The position numbers and the translations under genes were made by a program. Positions 1-8,075 of a stretch of DNA of 60,280 nt are shown here, in pieces. Below the pieces are notes generated by a model. That model ran no database searches. It was given only the letters and a program-made list of their open reading frames with translations, and was not told where the DNA came from. Position 1 is the stretch's first letter, and the number at the start of each line of letters is the position of its first letter. This stretch comes from Pandoraea sp. ASV26 (GTDB lineage Bacteria > Pseudomonadota > Gammaproteobacteria > Burkholderiales > Burkholderiaceae), in assembly GCF_016428915.1 (NCBI RefSeq), contig NZ_JAELTP010000022.1, positions 1 to 60,280 of the forward strand. Direction: 5' to 3'.

Positions 1-401
1 TAGGCGGCCTTCGAGATCGCGCTCAGCATGCTGAGCTGATCCGGCGCTTCGTGGATGTAAGCGAGATCGCGGTCGAGGAATTCGGTTTCGATCTGACCGG
101 TGATGTGCAGCACGGGGGTGCCTGCGGTCAGCGCCTCGACCATGGCACCGGCCGCGTTACCGGCGGCGGTGCCCGTGCTCGTGAACGCCACGCCGAGACC
201 GGCCGACACGCGTGCGAGTCCGTCGGCCATGTTCAGCGCGCCGGCTTCGCCGCGTGCGCCGACATAGCGGATCTTTTCGCGGCGCGCGATGGCGTCGAGA
301 ATCGGCATGTTGTGAATCGAGATCACGCCGAACGCGGTCTTCACACCGCACTGTTCGAGAAACGCCGCGATGACTTCGCCGACGGTGGTTTTGTTAGACA
401 T
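1..401 (-). CDS. ThDP-dependent enzyme, N-terminal part (acetolactate synthase-like), cut by window edge
   Basis: The first 133 residues of a thiamine-diphosphate enzyme of the acetolactate synthase/benzoylformate decarboxylase superfamily are visible; the remainder lies left of the window. The PYR domain is recognisable: GEVIAAFLEQCGV at the start, the cofactor-activating Glu at about residue 52 within GARGEAGALNMADG, and TSTGTAAGN near residue 75. Family members perform decarboxylation, C-C ligation or C-C cleavage of 2-oxo acids or diketones; which applies here cannot be told. The ATG overlaps the last 8 bases of the upstream SDR gene, so the two are probably translationally coupled and belong to the operon running leftward from 6276. 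The call of superfamily is firm; the substrate is unknown. Confidence 0.85.
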   Translation of the reverse strand, partial: MSNKTTVGEVIAAFLEQCGVKTAFGVISIHNMPILDAIARREKIRYVGARGEAGALNMADGLARVSAGLGVAFTSTGTAAGNAAGAMVEALTAGTPVLHITGQIETEFLDRDLAYIHEAPDQLSMLSAISKAA

Positions 402-1200
402 GTCTTGCCAGGCCTCCGGAAACATCGATGTGGCTGCCCGTCGTGTATGACGATTGCGGACTCGCCAGGAAAAAGATCGCTGCGGCCGCCTCTTCAGGCT
501 TGCCCAGACGTTGCAATTGAATTTGCTTCTTGCGCGCCAGATCCCCCGTCCATTCCTCCCAGGTCTTGCCTTCGCCCTGTGCAGCAAAGCGGCGACGCCA
601 CTGGCCCGACTCCACCAGTCCGATCAGGATGGAATTCACGCGCACACCGTCAGGCGCGAACTCGCTTGCCATCGAGCGCACGAGGTTCTGAATCCCGGCG
701 CGCGCCGACGACGTCGCCACCATGTGCGGCTCCGGCTGAAGCGCGAGCAGCGAGTTGACGCAGACGATGGCGGCATCTCCCGTCTCGCGTGCTGCGTCGC
801 GCAGCATCGGCAGGCACGCCCGCGTGGTGCGAATCACGCTGAAGTACTTCAGCTCCAGCTCTTCGCGCCACGCCTCGTCGGTCGTGTCGGCAAACGTCGA
901 GACACGGCCCTGCCCGGCGTTGTTGACGAGCATGTCGAGACGCCCGAACCCGGTGCGAATGCGCTCGGCCAGCGCGGCGACGTCGTTCGCATCGAGGACG
1001 TCGCACCGCGCGGCGATGAGACGCGCCTCGGGGTGGCGCTCGCGCAACTGCGCCTCGGCTTGCGCCAGACGCTCGGGGTTGCGGCCACAGATCGCGACGG
1101 CGGCGCCCGCGTCGAGCAGACGCCCGGCGGTGGCGAGGCCGATGCCGGACGTGCCGCCCGTGACCAGCGCCGCGCGCGAGGAGAGGTCGATCTTGATCAT
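394..1200 (-). CDS. SDR-family oxidoreductase with atypical active site
   Basis: 268-residue short-chain dehydrogenase/reductase fold protein. The nucleotide-binding motif TGGTSGIG lies at residues 14-21, NNAG at 93-96 and the active-site Ser at 150. At the positions where the catalytic Tyr and Lys of the YxxxK motif belong (13 and 17 residues after the Ser) there are Thr163 and Arg167, in the segment ATSSARAG. It therefore either uses a modified mechanism or is not a classical dehydrogenase; the Thr/Arg pattern is what I recall from an SDR subgroup often seen in aromatic catabolic clusters. The start codon forms an ATGA overlap with the IclR gene upstream, and its own stop overlaps the ThDP enzyme start, so it sits in the middle of a tightly packed operon. 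Confidence 0.88.
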   Translation of the reverse strand: MIKIDLSSRAALVTGGTSGIGLATAGRLLDAGAAVAICGRNPERLAQAEAQLRERHPEARLIAARCDVLDANDVAALAERIRTGFGRLDMLVNNAGQGRVSTFADTTDEAWREELELKYFSVIRTTRACLPMLRDAARETGDAAIVCVNSLLALQPEPHMVATSSARAGIQNLVRSMASEFAPDGVRVNSILIGLVESGQWRRRFAAQGEGKTWEEWTGDLARKKQIQLQRLGKPEEAAAAIFFLASPQSSYTTGSHIDVSGGLARHV

Positions 1201-2162
1201 TTCAATCCCAGTGACTTCATGTAAGGGGGGGTCTTGCCGTCGCTGCCCGGCCGGTAGTTCAGGCGGTGCGAAAGCGCATCGGCCGCCTCGCGTACCTGTC
1301 CGATCAGACCGGCATCGATCATCGACGCATCGATGTTGGCGCGCGGGATGGTGACGGTAATCGCCGCGCAGATGCGTCCTGCGTCGTTACGCACAGGCGC
1401 GCTCACCACACTGATGCCGCGCTCGAACGACGAGGCCGACACGGCGTAGCCACGCTCGGCGTCTTCGCGCACGCGCTCGAACAATTCCGCGAACGTCTCG
1501 GGGGTTTGCGGCGTGTATTTCTCGAGCGTCTTTTCCGGATACAGCGCGCGCAGTTCCGCCAGCGTCAGGTCGCCCATCAACACATGGCCGTGCACCGTCG
1601 CGTGGGCCGGCAGACGCGTGCCGACGTTGACCTTGATCGAATTGAAGACGCCTGCCACGCTTTGCGCCTTCGCCACGAACACGATGTCGCGGCCGTCGCG
1701 GATCACGATGTGCGACGTCAGTTGGGTCGCGTCGCGCAGCCGTTCGATGATCGGAATCCCCAGATCGGTCAGCTCCAGCGAACTGAGGTACTCGAAGCCC
1801 AGCCGCAGCACGGCCACGCCAAGACGGAAATTCTTCTCGCTGCCCGCACGCTCCAGAAAACCCATCGCTTCGAGCGTCTGCAACAAGCGGAAGACGGTAG
1901 TGCGCGGAATGCCCAACCGTTGCGACAGCTCCGGCGCGCTGAACACCGCTTCGCGCGGCGAGAACTGCGTAAGGATGCGCAAGCCGCGCTCAAGGCCCGG
2001 CACGAGGTAGCGCGTCTCGGGCGTCGCACCTTGCTCGACGTCGTCGCCATCGGCCTGCGCGTGCGGAAGGTTCAGCGTGCCGTCTTCTTTCTGCGCTTCG
2101 TTGTGCGCTTCGTTGTGCGCTTCGTTCGCAGCCGTTGCGCGCTTGGGGGTTGCGGGTGCCAT
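1197..2162 (-). CDS. IclR-family transcriptional regulator
   Basis: 321 residues. After a low-complexity N-terminus containing a repeated NEAH motif comes an IclR winged helix (LERGLRILTQF, ELSQRLGIPRTTVFRLLQTLE) and then the C-terminal ligand-binding domain ending in TVTIPRANIDA and a short tail. IclR proteins bind small organic acids or aromatics and act as repressors or activators of catabolic operons. It lies inside the operon it may control: the alpha/beta hydrolase stop is one base upstream, and its own stop overlaps the SDR start (ATGA). I start it at MAPATP (2162) because an upstream in-frame start would overlap the hydrolase. The repeated operator-like sequence at 6373 and 7791 is a candidate target; that link is inference. 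Confidence 0.9.
   Translation of the reverse strand: MAPATPKRATAANEAHNEAHNEAQKEDGTLNLPHAQADGDDVEQGATPETRYLVPGLERGLRILTQFSPREAVFSAPELSQRLGIPRTTVFRLLQTLEAMGFLERAGSEKNFRLGVAVLRLGFEYLSSLELTDLGIPIIERLRDATQLTSHIVIRDGRDIVFVAKAQSVAGVFNSIKVNVGTRLPAHATVHGHVLMGDLTLAELRALYPEKTLEKYTPQTPETFAELFERVREDAERGYAVSASSFERGISVVSAPVRNDAGRICAAITVTIPRANIDASMIDAGLIGQVREAADALSHRLNYRPGSDGKTPPYMKSLGLK
2092..2131. repeat. 12-bp tandem repeat inside the IclR gene
   Basis: Three near-copies of a 12-bp unit (plus-strand core gcttcgttgtgc, the last copy diverging) encode the NEAH NEAH NEAQ stretch before the DNA-binding domain. The unit length is a multiple of three, so copy-number change would keep the reading frame. Confidence 0.7.
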
Positions 2163-2163
2163 A

Positions 2164-3072
2164 TCAACGCGCTCCTGCCGCAACGCGTTCGAGCCACGCG
2201 GCGAGCGCACGATTCAGAACGTCGGGGGTTTCGATGTACGACGCGTGTCCCGCGCCTTCGATGATTTGCAGCGGCACCCCGGCCACGTCGGCAATCGTCT
2301 GGCAGGCCGCCGGGGTCGTGATCGCGTCGTGCGCGCCGACCGCCACGGCGACCGGCCCCGCGTTCGCGGCCACGTATTGCGTCAACTCGCCCGAGACATC
2401 GCCGTTCGAGAGCAGATGCGTTGCCTGCCGGTACCCGACAGGCTGCACGCGCGCCATGTTCCACTTCACCCAGGCGCGCGGCAGGTCTGCGGCGTTCGGC
2501 GCGACGAGGTTGTCGCTGCGCTCGCGCGCCATGCCAGCCGGCCCCAGCTTGTCGAGCATGGCCAGACGGCTGTCGCGCTTGGTCAGACGCACGTCCGGAT
2601 CGGCCGTGCCGTAGCCACCGGCGGGTGAGCAGAGAAAGAGTCCGCGCACACGGTGCGGTGCGCGGCTCGCAAATTTCGTCGCCATGATCGCGCCGAGCGA
2701 ATGGCCGACGAGGGCGACGCGATCCAGTCCGAGCGCGTCGAGCCAGGCTTCGAGGGCGTCGGCGTAGGCATCGGCATGCGGTTCGGCATCGGCGACATTC
2801 GACGTCTGTCCGTAGCCGGGGGCGTCCCACGCATACAGCGCGGCATCGAGCCCGGTGGCTTCGAACTGGGCAAGCCACGACGCGGCGCCGGAACCGATGC
2901 CGTGCAGCAGCACGACCGGCATGCCACGCGCGGCGTCTGTGCCCGAGCAGCGATAGCCGACGGTGCCCGTACGCGTGGTGAGGGTGCGATAGGGGAAGGC
3001 GTCCAGTCGCGCACGCAACGGGGCGACGGCGGCATCTTCAGGCACTTCGGACGGAATGGCTTCGGCTTGCAT
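2164..3072 (-). CDS. Alpha/beta-fold hydrolase
   Basis: 302 residues when started at MQAEAIP. The fold markers are clear: the oxyanion-hole loop VVLLHGIGSG, the nucleophile elbow GHSLG (Ser at about residue 125), an acid residue in VGAHDA and the catalytic His in EGAGHASY near the C-terminus. Relatives include C-C bond hydrolases of meta-cleavage pathways, esterases and lactonases; the operon context (ThDP enzyme, two SDRs, cupin, ABC transporter) favours a catabolic role, but the substrate is open. It ends one base before the IclR start. The start is uncertain because no strong ribosome site precedes this ATG; an in-frame ATG lies 69 bases further upstream at 3141. Confidence 0.85.
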   Translation of the reverse strand: MQAEAIPSEVPEDAAVAPLRARLDAFPYRTLTTRTGTVGYRCSGTDAARGMPVVLLHGIGSGAASWLAQFEATGLDAALYAWDAPGYGQTSNVADAEPHADAYADALEAWLDALGLDRVALVGHSLGAIMATKFASRAPHRVRGLFLCSPAGGYGTADPDVRLTKRDSRLAMLDKLGPAGMARERSDNLVAPNAADLPRAWVKWNMARVQPVGYRQATHLLSNGDVSGELTQYVAANAGPVAVAVGAHDAITTPAACQTIADVAGVPLQIIEGAGHASYIETPDVLNRALAAWLERVAAGAR

Positions 3073-3172
3073 GGTGTGGACTGAGCGTCTTGCTTCGTGA
3101 ATTCCTGCCGGTGCGGCGCCTGCCAGCGGCAAGCCCCTCACCGGACTTTCCGGGGCAGCCGCCCCGGGCGGC

Positions 3173-3730
3173 TTACTTCTGTTCGCGCTTGATCTTCGCG
3201 AGCGGCGAATCGGGCGGATACGTCGGCGTGACCGGCTTTTGCGAGCCGAGCATCACGCACATGAGCGCGTCTTCGTCGCCGATGTTGATTTCCGTGCGAT
3301 ACACGCCCGGCGGCACCGAGATCAGGTCGCGCTCACCCAGAATGGCTTCCCACGTCTCGCCATCGCGCTCGCAGATCACCTTCATCTTTCCGCGCATCAC
3401 GAAGAAGATTTCCTCGACGTCCATATGGATGTGGCTCGGGCCGATGTTGCCGGCCGGAATCACCATCGTCGAGAACGTGAAGTGACCAGCGGGCACCGTG
3501 TTGCTGTCCTTGGCCACGCCCGTGCCGCCGGTGCCGACGTAACGCATCTGCGCACGGCGGTACTTCGGGTCGTAGTCGGCCTGGAACTTCAGGGCGTCCC
3601 AGTCGTATTTGCGCGTCGAGAAACGCGCTACGCGCGTGTCCAGCCAGTCGCTGAACGTCTGGCCTTCGGCCTGCGTCCAGCTCTCCACAGCTTGTGGCGT
3701 CGCGGTATTTTTAGCTTCGGCTTGCGCCAT
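3173..3730 (-). CDS. Cupin-domain protein
   Basis: 185 residues with a single cupin barrel. Motif 1 is intact (PSHIHMDVEE followed by FFVMRGKMKV), giving two His and a Glu for metal binding. In motif 2 (SVPPGVYRTEIN) the usual metal-binding His position is not a His, so the site may be reduced to three ligands or be non-catalytic. Small cupins in catabolic operons include dioxygenases, isomerases and decarboxylases; none can be singled out. The start is well supported by AAGGAG shortly before the ATG. It lies between an SDR gene (41 bp upstream) and the hydrolase gene (100 bp downstream) in the same operon. Confidence 0.85.
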   Translation of the reverse strand: MAQAEAKNTATPQAVESWTQAEGQTFSDWLDTRVARFSTRKYDWDALKFQADYDPKYRRAQMRYVGTGGTGVAKDSNTVPAGHFTFSTMVIPAGNIGPSHIHMDVEEIFFVMRGKMKVICERDGETWEAILGERDLISVPPGVYRTEINIGDEDALMCVMLGSQKPVTPTYPPDSPLAKIKREQK

Positions 3731-3771
3731 GTTTTCACTCCTTGAAGACGTTGCGAATGAGAGGCGGCTCG

Positions 3772-4563
3772 TCAGGGCATGACGAAGCCGCCGTTGACCG
3801 GCAGAACCTGCCCGGTCACGAAACGGGAAGCATCCGAGAGCAGGAACAGCACCGGGCCGATCACGTCGTCGGGCACCTGAGCACGCGGCAGGGCGCGTCC
3901 CTCCAGATAGTGGCGATGGCGCTCGGCGGGCACGTAAGCGGTGGCCTCGACCTCGACCAGCCCCGGCGCGATGGCGTTGACGGTGATGCCGTGAGGACCG
4001 AGTTCGCGCGCGAGCGAGCGGGTCATCGACATCACCGCGCCCTTGCTGGCGGTGTAGGCGAGCAGACGCGGCGCGCCCCACAGCGCCGTGTCCGATGCGA
4101 TGTTCACGACGCGTCCCTGACCGGACGCACGCAGGAACGGCAGCGCCGCCATCGTCATGAGCCACGTGCCGCGCACGTTTACATTCATGACGGCGTCCCA
4201 CGTCTCGATGCTCAGCTCGTTGGCCAGCTTGCCGCCCGAGTTGGTGATCGCGCCGTTGTTGACCAGTCCGTCGATGCCGCCCATCTGCGCGGCAGCCGCC
4301 TTCGCGGCAGCTTCCACCGACGCCGGATCGCACAGATCGAGACGCACGAACGACACGACATGCCCGGCATCCTGCAACTCGGCGGCGAGCGCTTCTCCCG
4401 CCTGTGCCGCAATGTCGGCAATCGTCACTTGCGCGCCGCGTGCTGCGGCAGCGCGCACGAATCCCTCGCCAAGGCCACGCGCGCCGCCCGTAATGAGCAA
4501 CTTCTTGCTGTCGAGCGGTGCCAGCGTGTCGGTGTCGAGCGGGAGGATGGGCAGTTCGGTCAC
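3772..4563 (-). CDS. SDR-family NAD(P)-dependent oxidoreductase
   Basis: 263-residue classical SDR. TGGARGLG at residues 25-32 binds the dinucleotide, VNNGA follows at 101-105, and the catalytic Ser157, Tyr170 and Lys174 (YTASK) are all present, so this is predicted to be an active alcohol/ketone oxidoreductase, unlike the other SDR of the operon. The acidic residue after the second beta strand (IAD near 50) suggests NAD rather than NADP preference, which is an inference from family rules. It lies 18 bp after the permease gene and 41 bp before the cupin gene. Confidence 0.92.
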   Translation of the reverse strand: MTELPILPLDTDTLAPLDSKKLLITGGARGLGEGFVRAAAARGAQVTIADIAAQAGEALAAELQDAGHVVSFVRLDLCDPASVEAAAKAAAAQMGGIDGLVNNGAITNSGGKLANELSIETWDAVMNVNVRGTWLMTMAALPFLRASGQGRVVNIASDTALWGAPRLLAYTASKGAVMSMTRSLARELGPHGITVNAIAPGLVEVEATAYVPAERHRHYLEGRALPRAQVPDDVIGPVLFLLSDASRFVTGQVLPVNGGFVMP

Positions 4564-4581
4564 GATGGAATTCCTCTGCGC

Positions 4582-5364
4582 TCAGGCGATGTTCATCGAG
4601 GCACGCGGCACGTAGTGCAGCGCGCGGCGCTCAAGCCAGACCACGGCGGCGTAGGCCGCGATACCAATGACGGTCAGCCCCGCGATCGCGACGAACACCA
4701 TCGCGGTATTGCCCTGACCTTCGCCGTACACCAGCAGATAACCCAGACCCCGATCGCCACCGACCAGCTCGCCCACGGTCACGCCGATCACGGCCAGCGT
4801 CGACGCAATGCGCAAGCCCGCGAAGAGCGCCTGCATGGCCGACGGGAATTCAACGAAGCGAAAGATCTGCCAGCGGCGGCCACACAGGGCGCGCACCAGA
4901 TTGACCATGTCGGGATCGACGGAGCGCACCGCGCCGAGCACGTTGATCATCACGGGGAAGAAGACGATCAGCACGGCGACGAGGATCTTCGGATAGATCG
5001 TGTAGCCCATCCACATGACGAACAGCGGCGCGAACGCCACTTTCGGCGCGATCTGCAACGCGAGGATGTACGGCGAGAGCATGGCTTCGGTCGACGGCGA
5101 CAAGCCGAGGATCACGCCGATCAACACGCCCAGTGCCGAGCCGATCACGAAGCCCGCGATCACTTCGAGGGCCGTGACGCCGATGTGCAGCCACAGGTTC
5201 TCGACCTGGAACATGCGCACGCCCTCGACGAGCGTCGACGACAGCTTGGGCAGCACGAACTCGGGCACGCCGAACGCTGTCGGGCCCCATTGCCACACAG
5301 CCGCGAAGATCAGCAGCAACACGAAGCTGCCGGCGGTCAGTTGCGTTTTGGAAAGCGATTTCAT
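4582..5364 (-). CDS. ABC transporter permease, NitT/TauT (SsuC-like) family
   Basis: 260-residue inner-membrane protein with about six hydrophobic segments, an N-terminal membrane anchor (VLLLIFAAVWQWG) and the EAA loop region near residues 165-200 (ASTLAVIGVTVGELVGG) that contacts the ATPase. Proteins of this type move nitrate, taurine, alkanesulfonates, thiamine precursors or aromatic acids. It is paired with the ATPase gene 39 bp upstream. No periplasmic binding protein gene is adjacent within the window; it may lie left of position 1 or elsewhere. Confidence 0.92.
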   Translation of the reverse strand: MKSLSKTQLTAGSFVLLLIFAAVWQWGPTAFGVPEFVLPKLSSTLVEGVRMFQVENLWLHIGVTALEVIAGFVIGSALGVLIGVILGLSPSTEAMLSPYILALQIAPKVAFAPLFVMWMGYTIYPKILVAVLIVFFPVMINVLGAVRSVDPDMVNLVRALCGRRWQIFRFVEFPSAMQALFAGLRIASTLAVIGVTVGELVGGDRGLGYLLVYGEGQGNTAMVFVAIAGLTVIGIAAYAAVVWLERRALHYVPRASMNIA

Positions 5365-5403
5365 AGCGAGGATTCCGGTGTCTTGCGGTGTCTGGGACAG
5401 GGA

Positions 5404-6276
5404 TCAGCCGAGGTGGTCGTCGCGACCGACCTTGAGCAGTTCCATCAGATGGGCCACGTACTCGTTCATGCCCGCCTGCTTGCGGCGCTCGATGGGGTTG
5501 TCGCGATGCGGCAGATCGACCGTGATTTCCTCGATGATCGTGCCCGGGCGTTCGCTCATCACGAACACGCGATCCGACAGCGCAATCGCTTCGGCAAGGT
5601 CGTGGGTAATCATCAGCGCGGTCTTGCCTTCGGCGGCGAGCATTTGCGCGAGGTCTTGCTGGAGCACCATCTTGGTCTGCGCGTCGAGCGCGGAGAACGG
5701 CTCGTCCATGAGCAGTACGTCCGGCTCGACGGCCAGCGTGCGAGCCAATGCCGCGCGCTGGCGCATGCCGCCCGAGAGTTGGTGCGGATAGTGGTTCTCG
5801 AAGCCTTTCAGATGGCAACGCGCGAGCAGCGCCCGGGCCACTTCCGCGCGCTCTGCCTTGCCGCGGCCGCGAATCTGCATGCCCAGTTCGACGTTCTTCT
5901 GAATCGAGCGCCACGGCATGAGCAAGTCCTTCTGCAACATGAACGCGACCTGCTGCGACGGACCGCGCACCGGCTTGCCCGCGAGCGTGACCTGACCTTC
6001 GCTCGGCGCATACAGACCCGCGCCCATGTTGAGCAGCGTGCTCTTGCCGCAGCCGCTCGGGCCGATGAGCGACACGAACTCACCCGCCTTGATACCGATG
6101 GACACGTTCGAGACGGCCGTCATCTCGCCCTTGCCCTGGCGATTTTTGAACCGACGCGTAACGCCACGGTATTCGATGGCGAACGGCAGAGGTGCCGCCA
6201 CCGAGTGCGCCTGACCCGCGTCGGCGTACCCCTCGGCAACTACGTTCGCGTCTTTCAACTGAATCGACCTGAGCAT
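5404..6276 (-). CDS. ABC transporter ATP-binding protein, NitT/TauT (SsuB-like) family
   Basis: 290 residues. Walker A is GPSGCGKST, the ABC signature is LSGGMRQR, Walker B is VLLMDEPF followed by SALDAQT, and the switch His is in MITHDLAEA. It energises the permease encoded next. It is the first gene of the leftward operon and follows a promoter and operator region at 6373-6439. The N-terminus carries about 40 extra residues before the usual domain start, common in this family. Confidence 0.93.
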   Translation of the reverse strand: MLRSIQLKDANVVAEGYADAGQAHSVAAPLPFAIEYRGVTRRFKNRQGKGEMTAVSNVSIGIKAGEFVSLIGPSGCGKSTLLNMGAGLYAPSEGQVTLAGKPVRGPSQQVAFMLQKDLLMPWRSIQKNVELGMQIRGRGKAERAEVARALLARCHLKGFENHYPHQLSGGMRQRAALARTLAVEPDVLLMDEPFSALDAQTKMVLQQDLAQMLAAEGKTALMITHDLAEAIALSDRVFVMSERPGTIIEEITVDLPHRDNPIERRKQAGMNEYVAHLMELLKVGRDDHLG

Positions 6277-6372
6277 GGGAAACCACCGTGTTTCTGGATG
6301 TTCAACTTGCTTCGGGCAGCCCGCGGCATCACTTCGCCTGCATGGCCTGCCAGCCTGTCTTTCCCTTCCGGG

Positions 6373-6411
6373 TTACGTTTTATATATGAAACGTTGATTT
6401 ACTTATGGATC
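6373..6411. promoter_or_regulatory. Operator-like repeat, copy 1 (upstream of ABC operon)
   Basis: A 39-bp sequence that recurs at 7791-7829 in the same orientation with 31 identical positions. The conserved blocks are TTACGTT, then TATGAAACGTTG, then TTACTTATG, at identical spacing. Inside it is an inverted repeat ACGTTT-N8-AAACGT (6375-6394). Its place just downstream of the candidate -10 element fits a repressor site. The resident IclR protein is the obvious candidate ligand, by inference. Confidence 0.7.
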
Positions 6412-6412
6412 A

Positions 6413-6439
6413 ATTATAGGGAGTGACGCCCGCAGTCAA
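6413..6439 (-). promoter_or_regulatory. Candidate sigma-70 promoter of the ABC/catabolic operon
   Basis: On the minus strand TTGACT (6434-6439) and a perfect TATAAT (6413-6418) are separated by 15 bp, shorter than the usual 16-18. Transcription would run toward the ATPase gene at 6276 and pass through the operator at once. Confidence 0.5.
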
Positions 6440-6507
6440 AATTGTTTTTTGACTAGGGGAAACCCGAATCCGGGCGGTTGACGGCGCATCAGCCGATGCC
6501 TCGGGCG

Positions 6508-6541
6508 AAAAAAACGCCGGCGAGCGAAGGCCGGCCGGCGT
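6508..6541 (-). terminator. Rho-independent terminator after the porin gene
   Basis: Minus-strand stem of ACGCCGGC (6534-6541) with GCCGGCGT (6514-6521), followed by a run of seven T (plus-strand A at 6508-6514). It lies 41 bp after the porin stop and separates it from the ABC operon. Confidence 0.85.
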
Positions 6542-6581
6542 ATGAAGTGAGACCACTCGTTGAATCTCGAAATGCAGCGCG

Positions 6582-7691
6582 TCAGAACGAGTGATGCACG
6601 CCGGACATGATGACCACCTGGTTAGCCGTCGACGACGCACCGATCGTGTTGATCGCCGTGATGGCCCCGTTGCCGCTCGCGTGCTGATACACCCCGCTCA
6701 AGTACACCTGTGTGCGCTTGGAGAATGCGTAGACGTCGCCCAGGCTGACCTGCGTCCACCGTTTGCCGGACAGGCTGGTCGTGGCCGCGCCGAAGGTGAT
6801 CGTGTTGGCGACGCTCGTCGCATAGTTCGCGCCGCCGTCGAACGACTGGTAGGTGTCGCTGAAGCCCGGCGACTGGAGTTTCACGCGCGTGTACAGGGCG
6901 TGCAGCAGCCACGGCCCGAAGCCGTACGACACACCGGCGCCCATGTTCTCGACATTCGCGGCCGCATAGGTGCCGACGGGTTGTCCCTGGAAGGTCGCGC
7001 CACCGAGAACGGCCACGTTCGGCGTGCGGTTGTTCTCGTTCGAGTACACGGCCGACGCCTTGAAGCCGCCATTCGTGTAGTTCGCCGCCACACTCCACTT
7101 ACGTCCATTGGCGAAGTTCGTGTTGTTGCCCAGCGAGATCATGGCGCCCGCCTTGAAGCCGGCGAAATCAGGCGTGACGTAGCGCACCGAGTTGTCCACC
7201 TGCACCACGGACGTGTTGGCGAGCTCGTCGAGATTGCCCGGGTGGAACATGTACCAGTTCATGCCCAGATAGGCCGTACTCATCGGGCCCAGCCAGTCGA
7301 AGTTGAACGTGGTCATGTGACCGAGGGTGAGCGTGCCCATCGTGTCCGACTGAAGGCCCAGCCACGACTGACGGTTGAACATGGAACCCGCCTTGATCGT
7401 GCTGCCGGTGAGCGTCGAGAAGCCGTTTTCCAGCAGGAAGATGGCGCGGTTGCCACCGCCCAGATCCTCCACCCCGCGCAGGCCCCAGCGATCGGGCTGC
7501 GTGCCGCCCTGCTGAGCGATCCAGTTCGCGCTGCCGCTCTGGTTGTTCACGTAGGCCACGCCGGCGTCCATGCTGCCGTAGATCGTGACGTTGCTCTGCG
7601 CCTGCGCTGCGACCGGCACGCCAGCCGCCAGCAGCATTGCCGCCGCCAGCGTCGTCATGCCCGGGATCCGCCCCATCGGAAACCGCTTCAT
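6582..7691 (-). CDS. Outer-membrane porin (Gram-negative porin, Burkholderia type)
   Basis: 369 residues. An N-terminal signal peptide ends near AAQAQS, the mature part begins SNVTIYGSMDAGVAYV, typical of 16-strand general porins of beta-proteobacteria, and the chain ends in the C-terminal Phe (GVHHSF) needed for outer-membrane assembly. Repeated aromatic, alternating strands such as FKAGAMISLG and GFKASAVYS support a barrel. AGGAG lies 8 bases before the ATG. It has its own terminator and an operator-like repeat upstream shared with the ABC operon, so it probably admits the substrate of that operon; this is inference. Confidence 0.95.
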   Translation of the reverse strand: MKRFPMGRIPGMTTLAAAMLLAAGVPVAAQAQSNVTIYGSMDAGVAYVNNQSGSANWIAQQGGTQPDRWGLRGVEDLGGGNRAIFLLENGFSTLTGSTIKAGSMFNRQSWLGLQSDTMGTLTLGHMTTFNFDWLGPMSTAYLGMNWYMFHPGNLDELANTSVVQVDNSVRYVTPDFAGFKAGAMISLGNNTNFANGRKWSVAANYTNGGFKASAVYSNENNRTPNVAVLGGATFQGQPVGTYAAANVENMGAGVSYGFGPWLLHALYTRVKLQSPGFSDTYQSFDGGANYATSVANTITFGAATTSLSGKRWTQVSLGDVYAFSKRTQVYLSGVYQHASGNGAITAINTIGASSTANQVVIMSGVHHSF

Positions 7692-7790
7692 CTGTGCACT
7701 CCTGTCGTTCGATGATTCGAGAACGGTGGATACGCCGCACTCGGCGCGCGGCGACCCAAGCCGTCCACACCCCTAGCACTTGTGTATTTT

Positions 7791-7829
7791 TTACGTTCCA
7801 CCTATGAAACGTTGGATTACTTATGAAAC
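7791..7829. promoter_or_regulatory. Operator-like repeat, copy 2 (upstream of porin)
   Basis: Second copy of the 39-bp element at 6373-6411, about 100 bp upstream of the porin start. It keeps the inverted ACGTT/AACGT arms with the same 12-bp offset between TTACGTT and TATGAAACGTTG. It also contains TATGAAAC twice (7803 and 7822). Confidence 0.7.
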
Positions 7830-8075
7830 CAACTGAGCAGAGCTTAGGCCAGGTGACGGGTGAGCCCCGCAGCGGAGATGCACGAATTGATGGGAGGAAA
7901 TTGGCGTGCTACGCGCGAATGATCGGCGGCGATTCGCCGTTTTGGCGAGGGATCGTGGAACACCGCTCATCCCTTGAACGTGGCCGGAAGTCCATGGCAC
8001 GCGTTGATCAGGGCGATGCGGATCGCTCAGGATTTACCCGATGCCCCCTTGCGATCGACCGAATCAAAAACAATA
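7830..8075. other. Non-coding stretch between porin and monooxygenase genes
   Basis: Apart from the flanking operator-like elements I see no convincing gene or RNA here. One open frame (7823-8083) begins inside the operator repeat, has no ribosome site and resembles no family, so I leave it out. Confidence 0.6.

Noticed and set aside
3742-6426. An 894-codon open frame on the plus strand opposite the SDR, permease and ATPase genes.
   Set aside because: It is His/Arg/Ala-rich, lacks any domain, and lies antisense to three well-supported genes; long antisense frames are common in GC-rich DNA.
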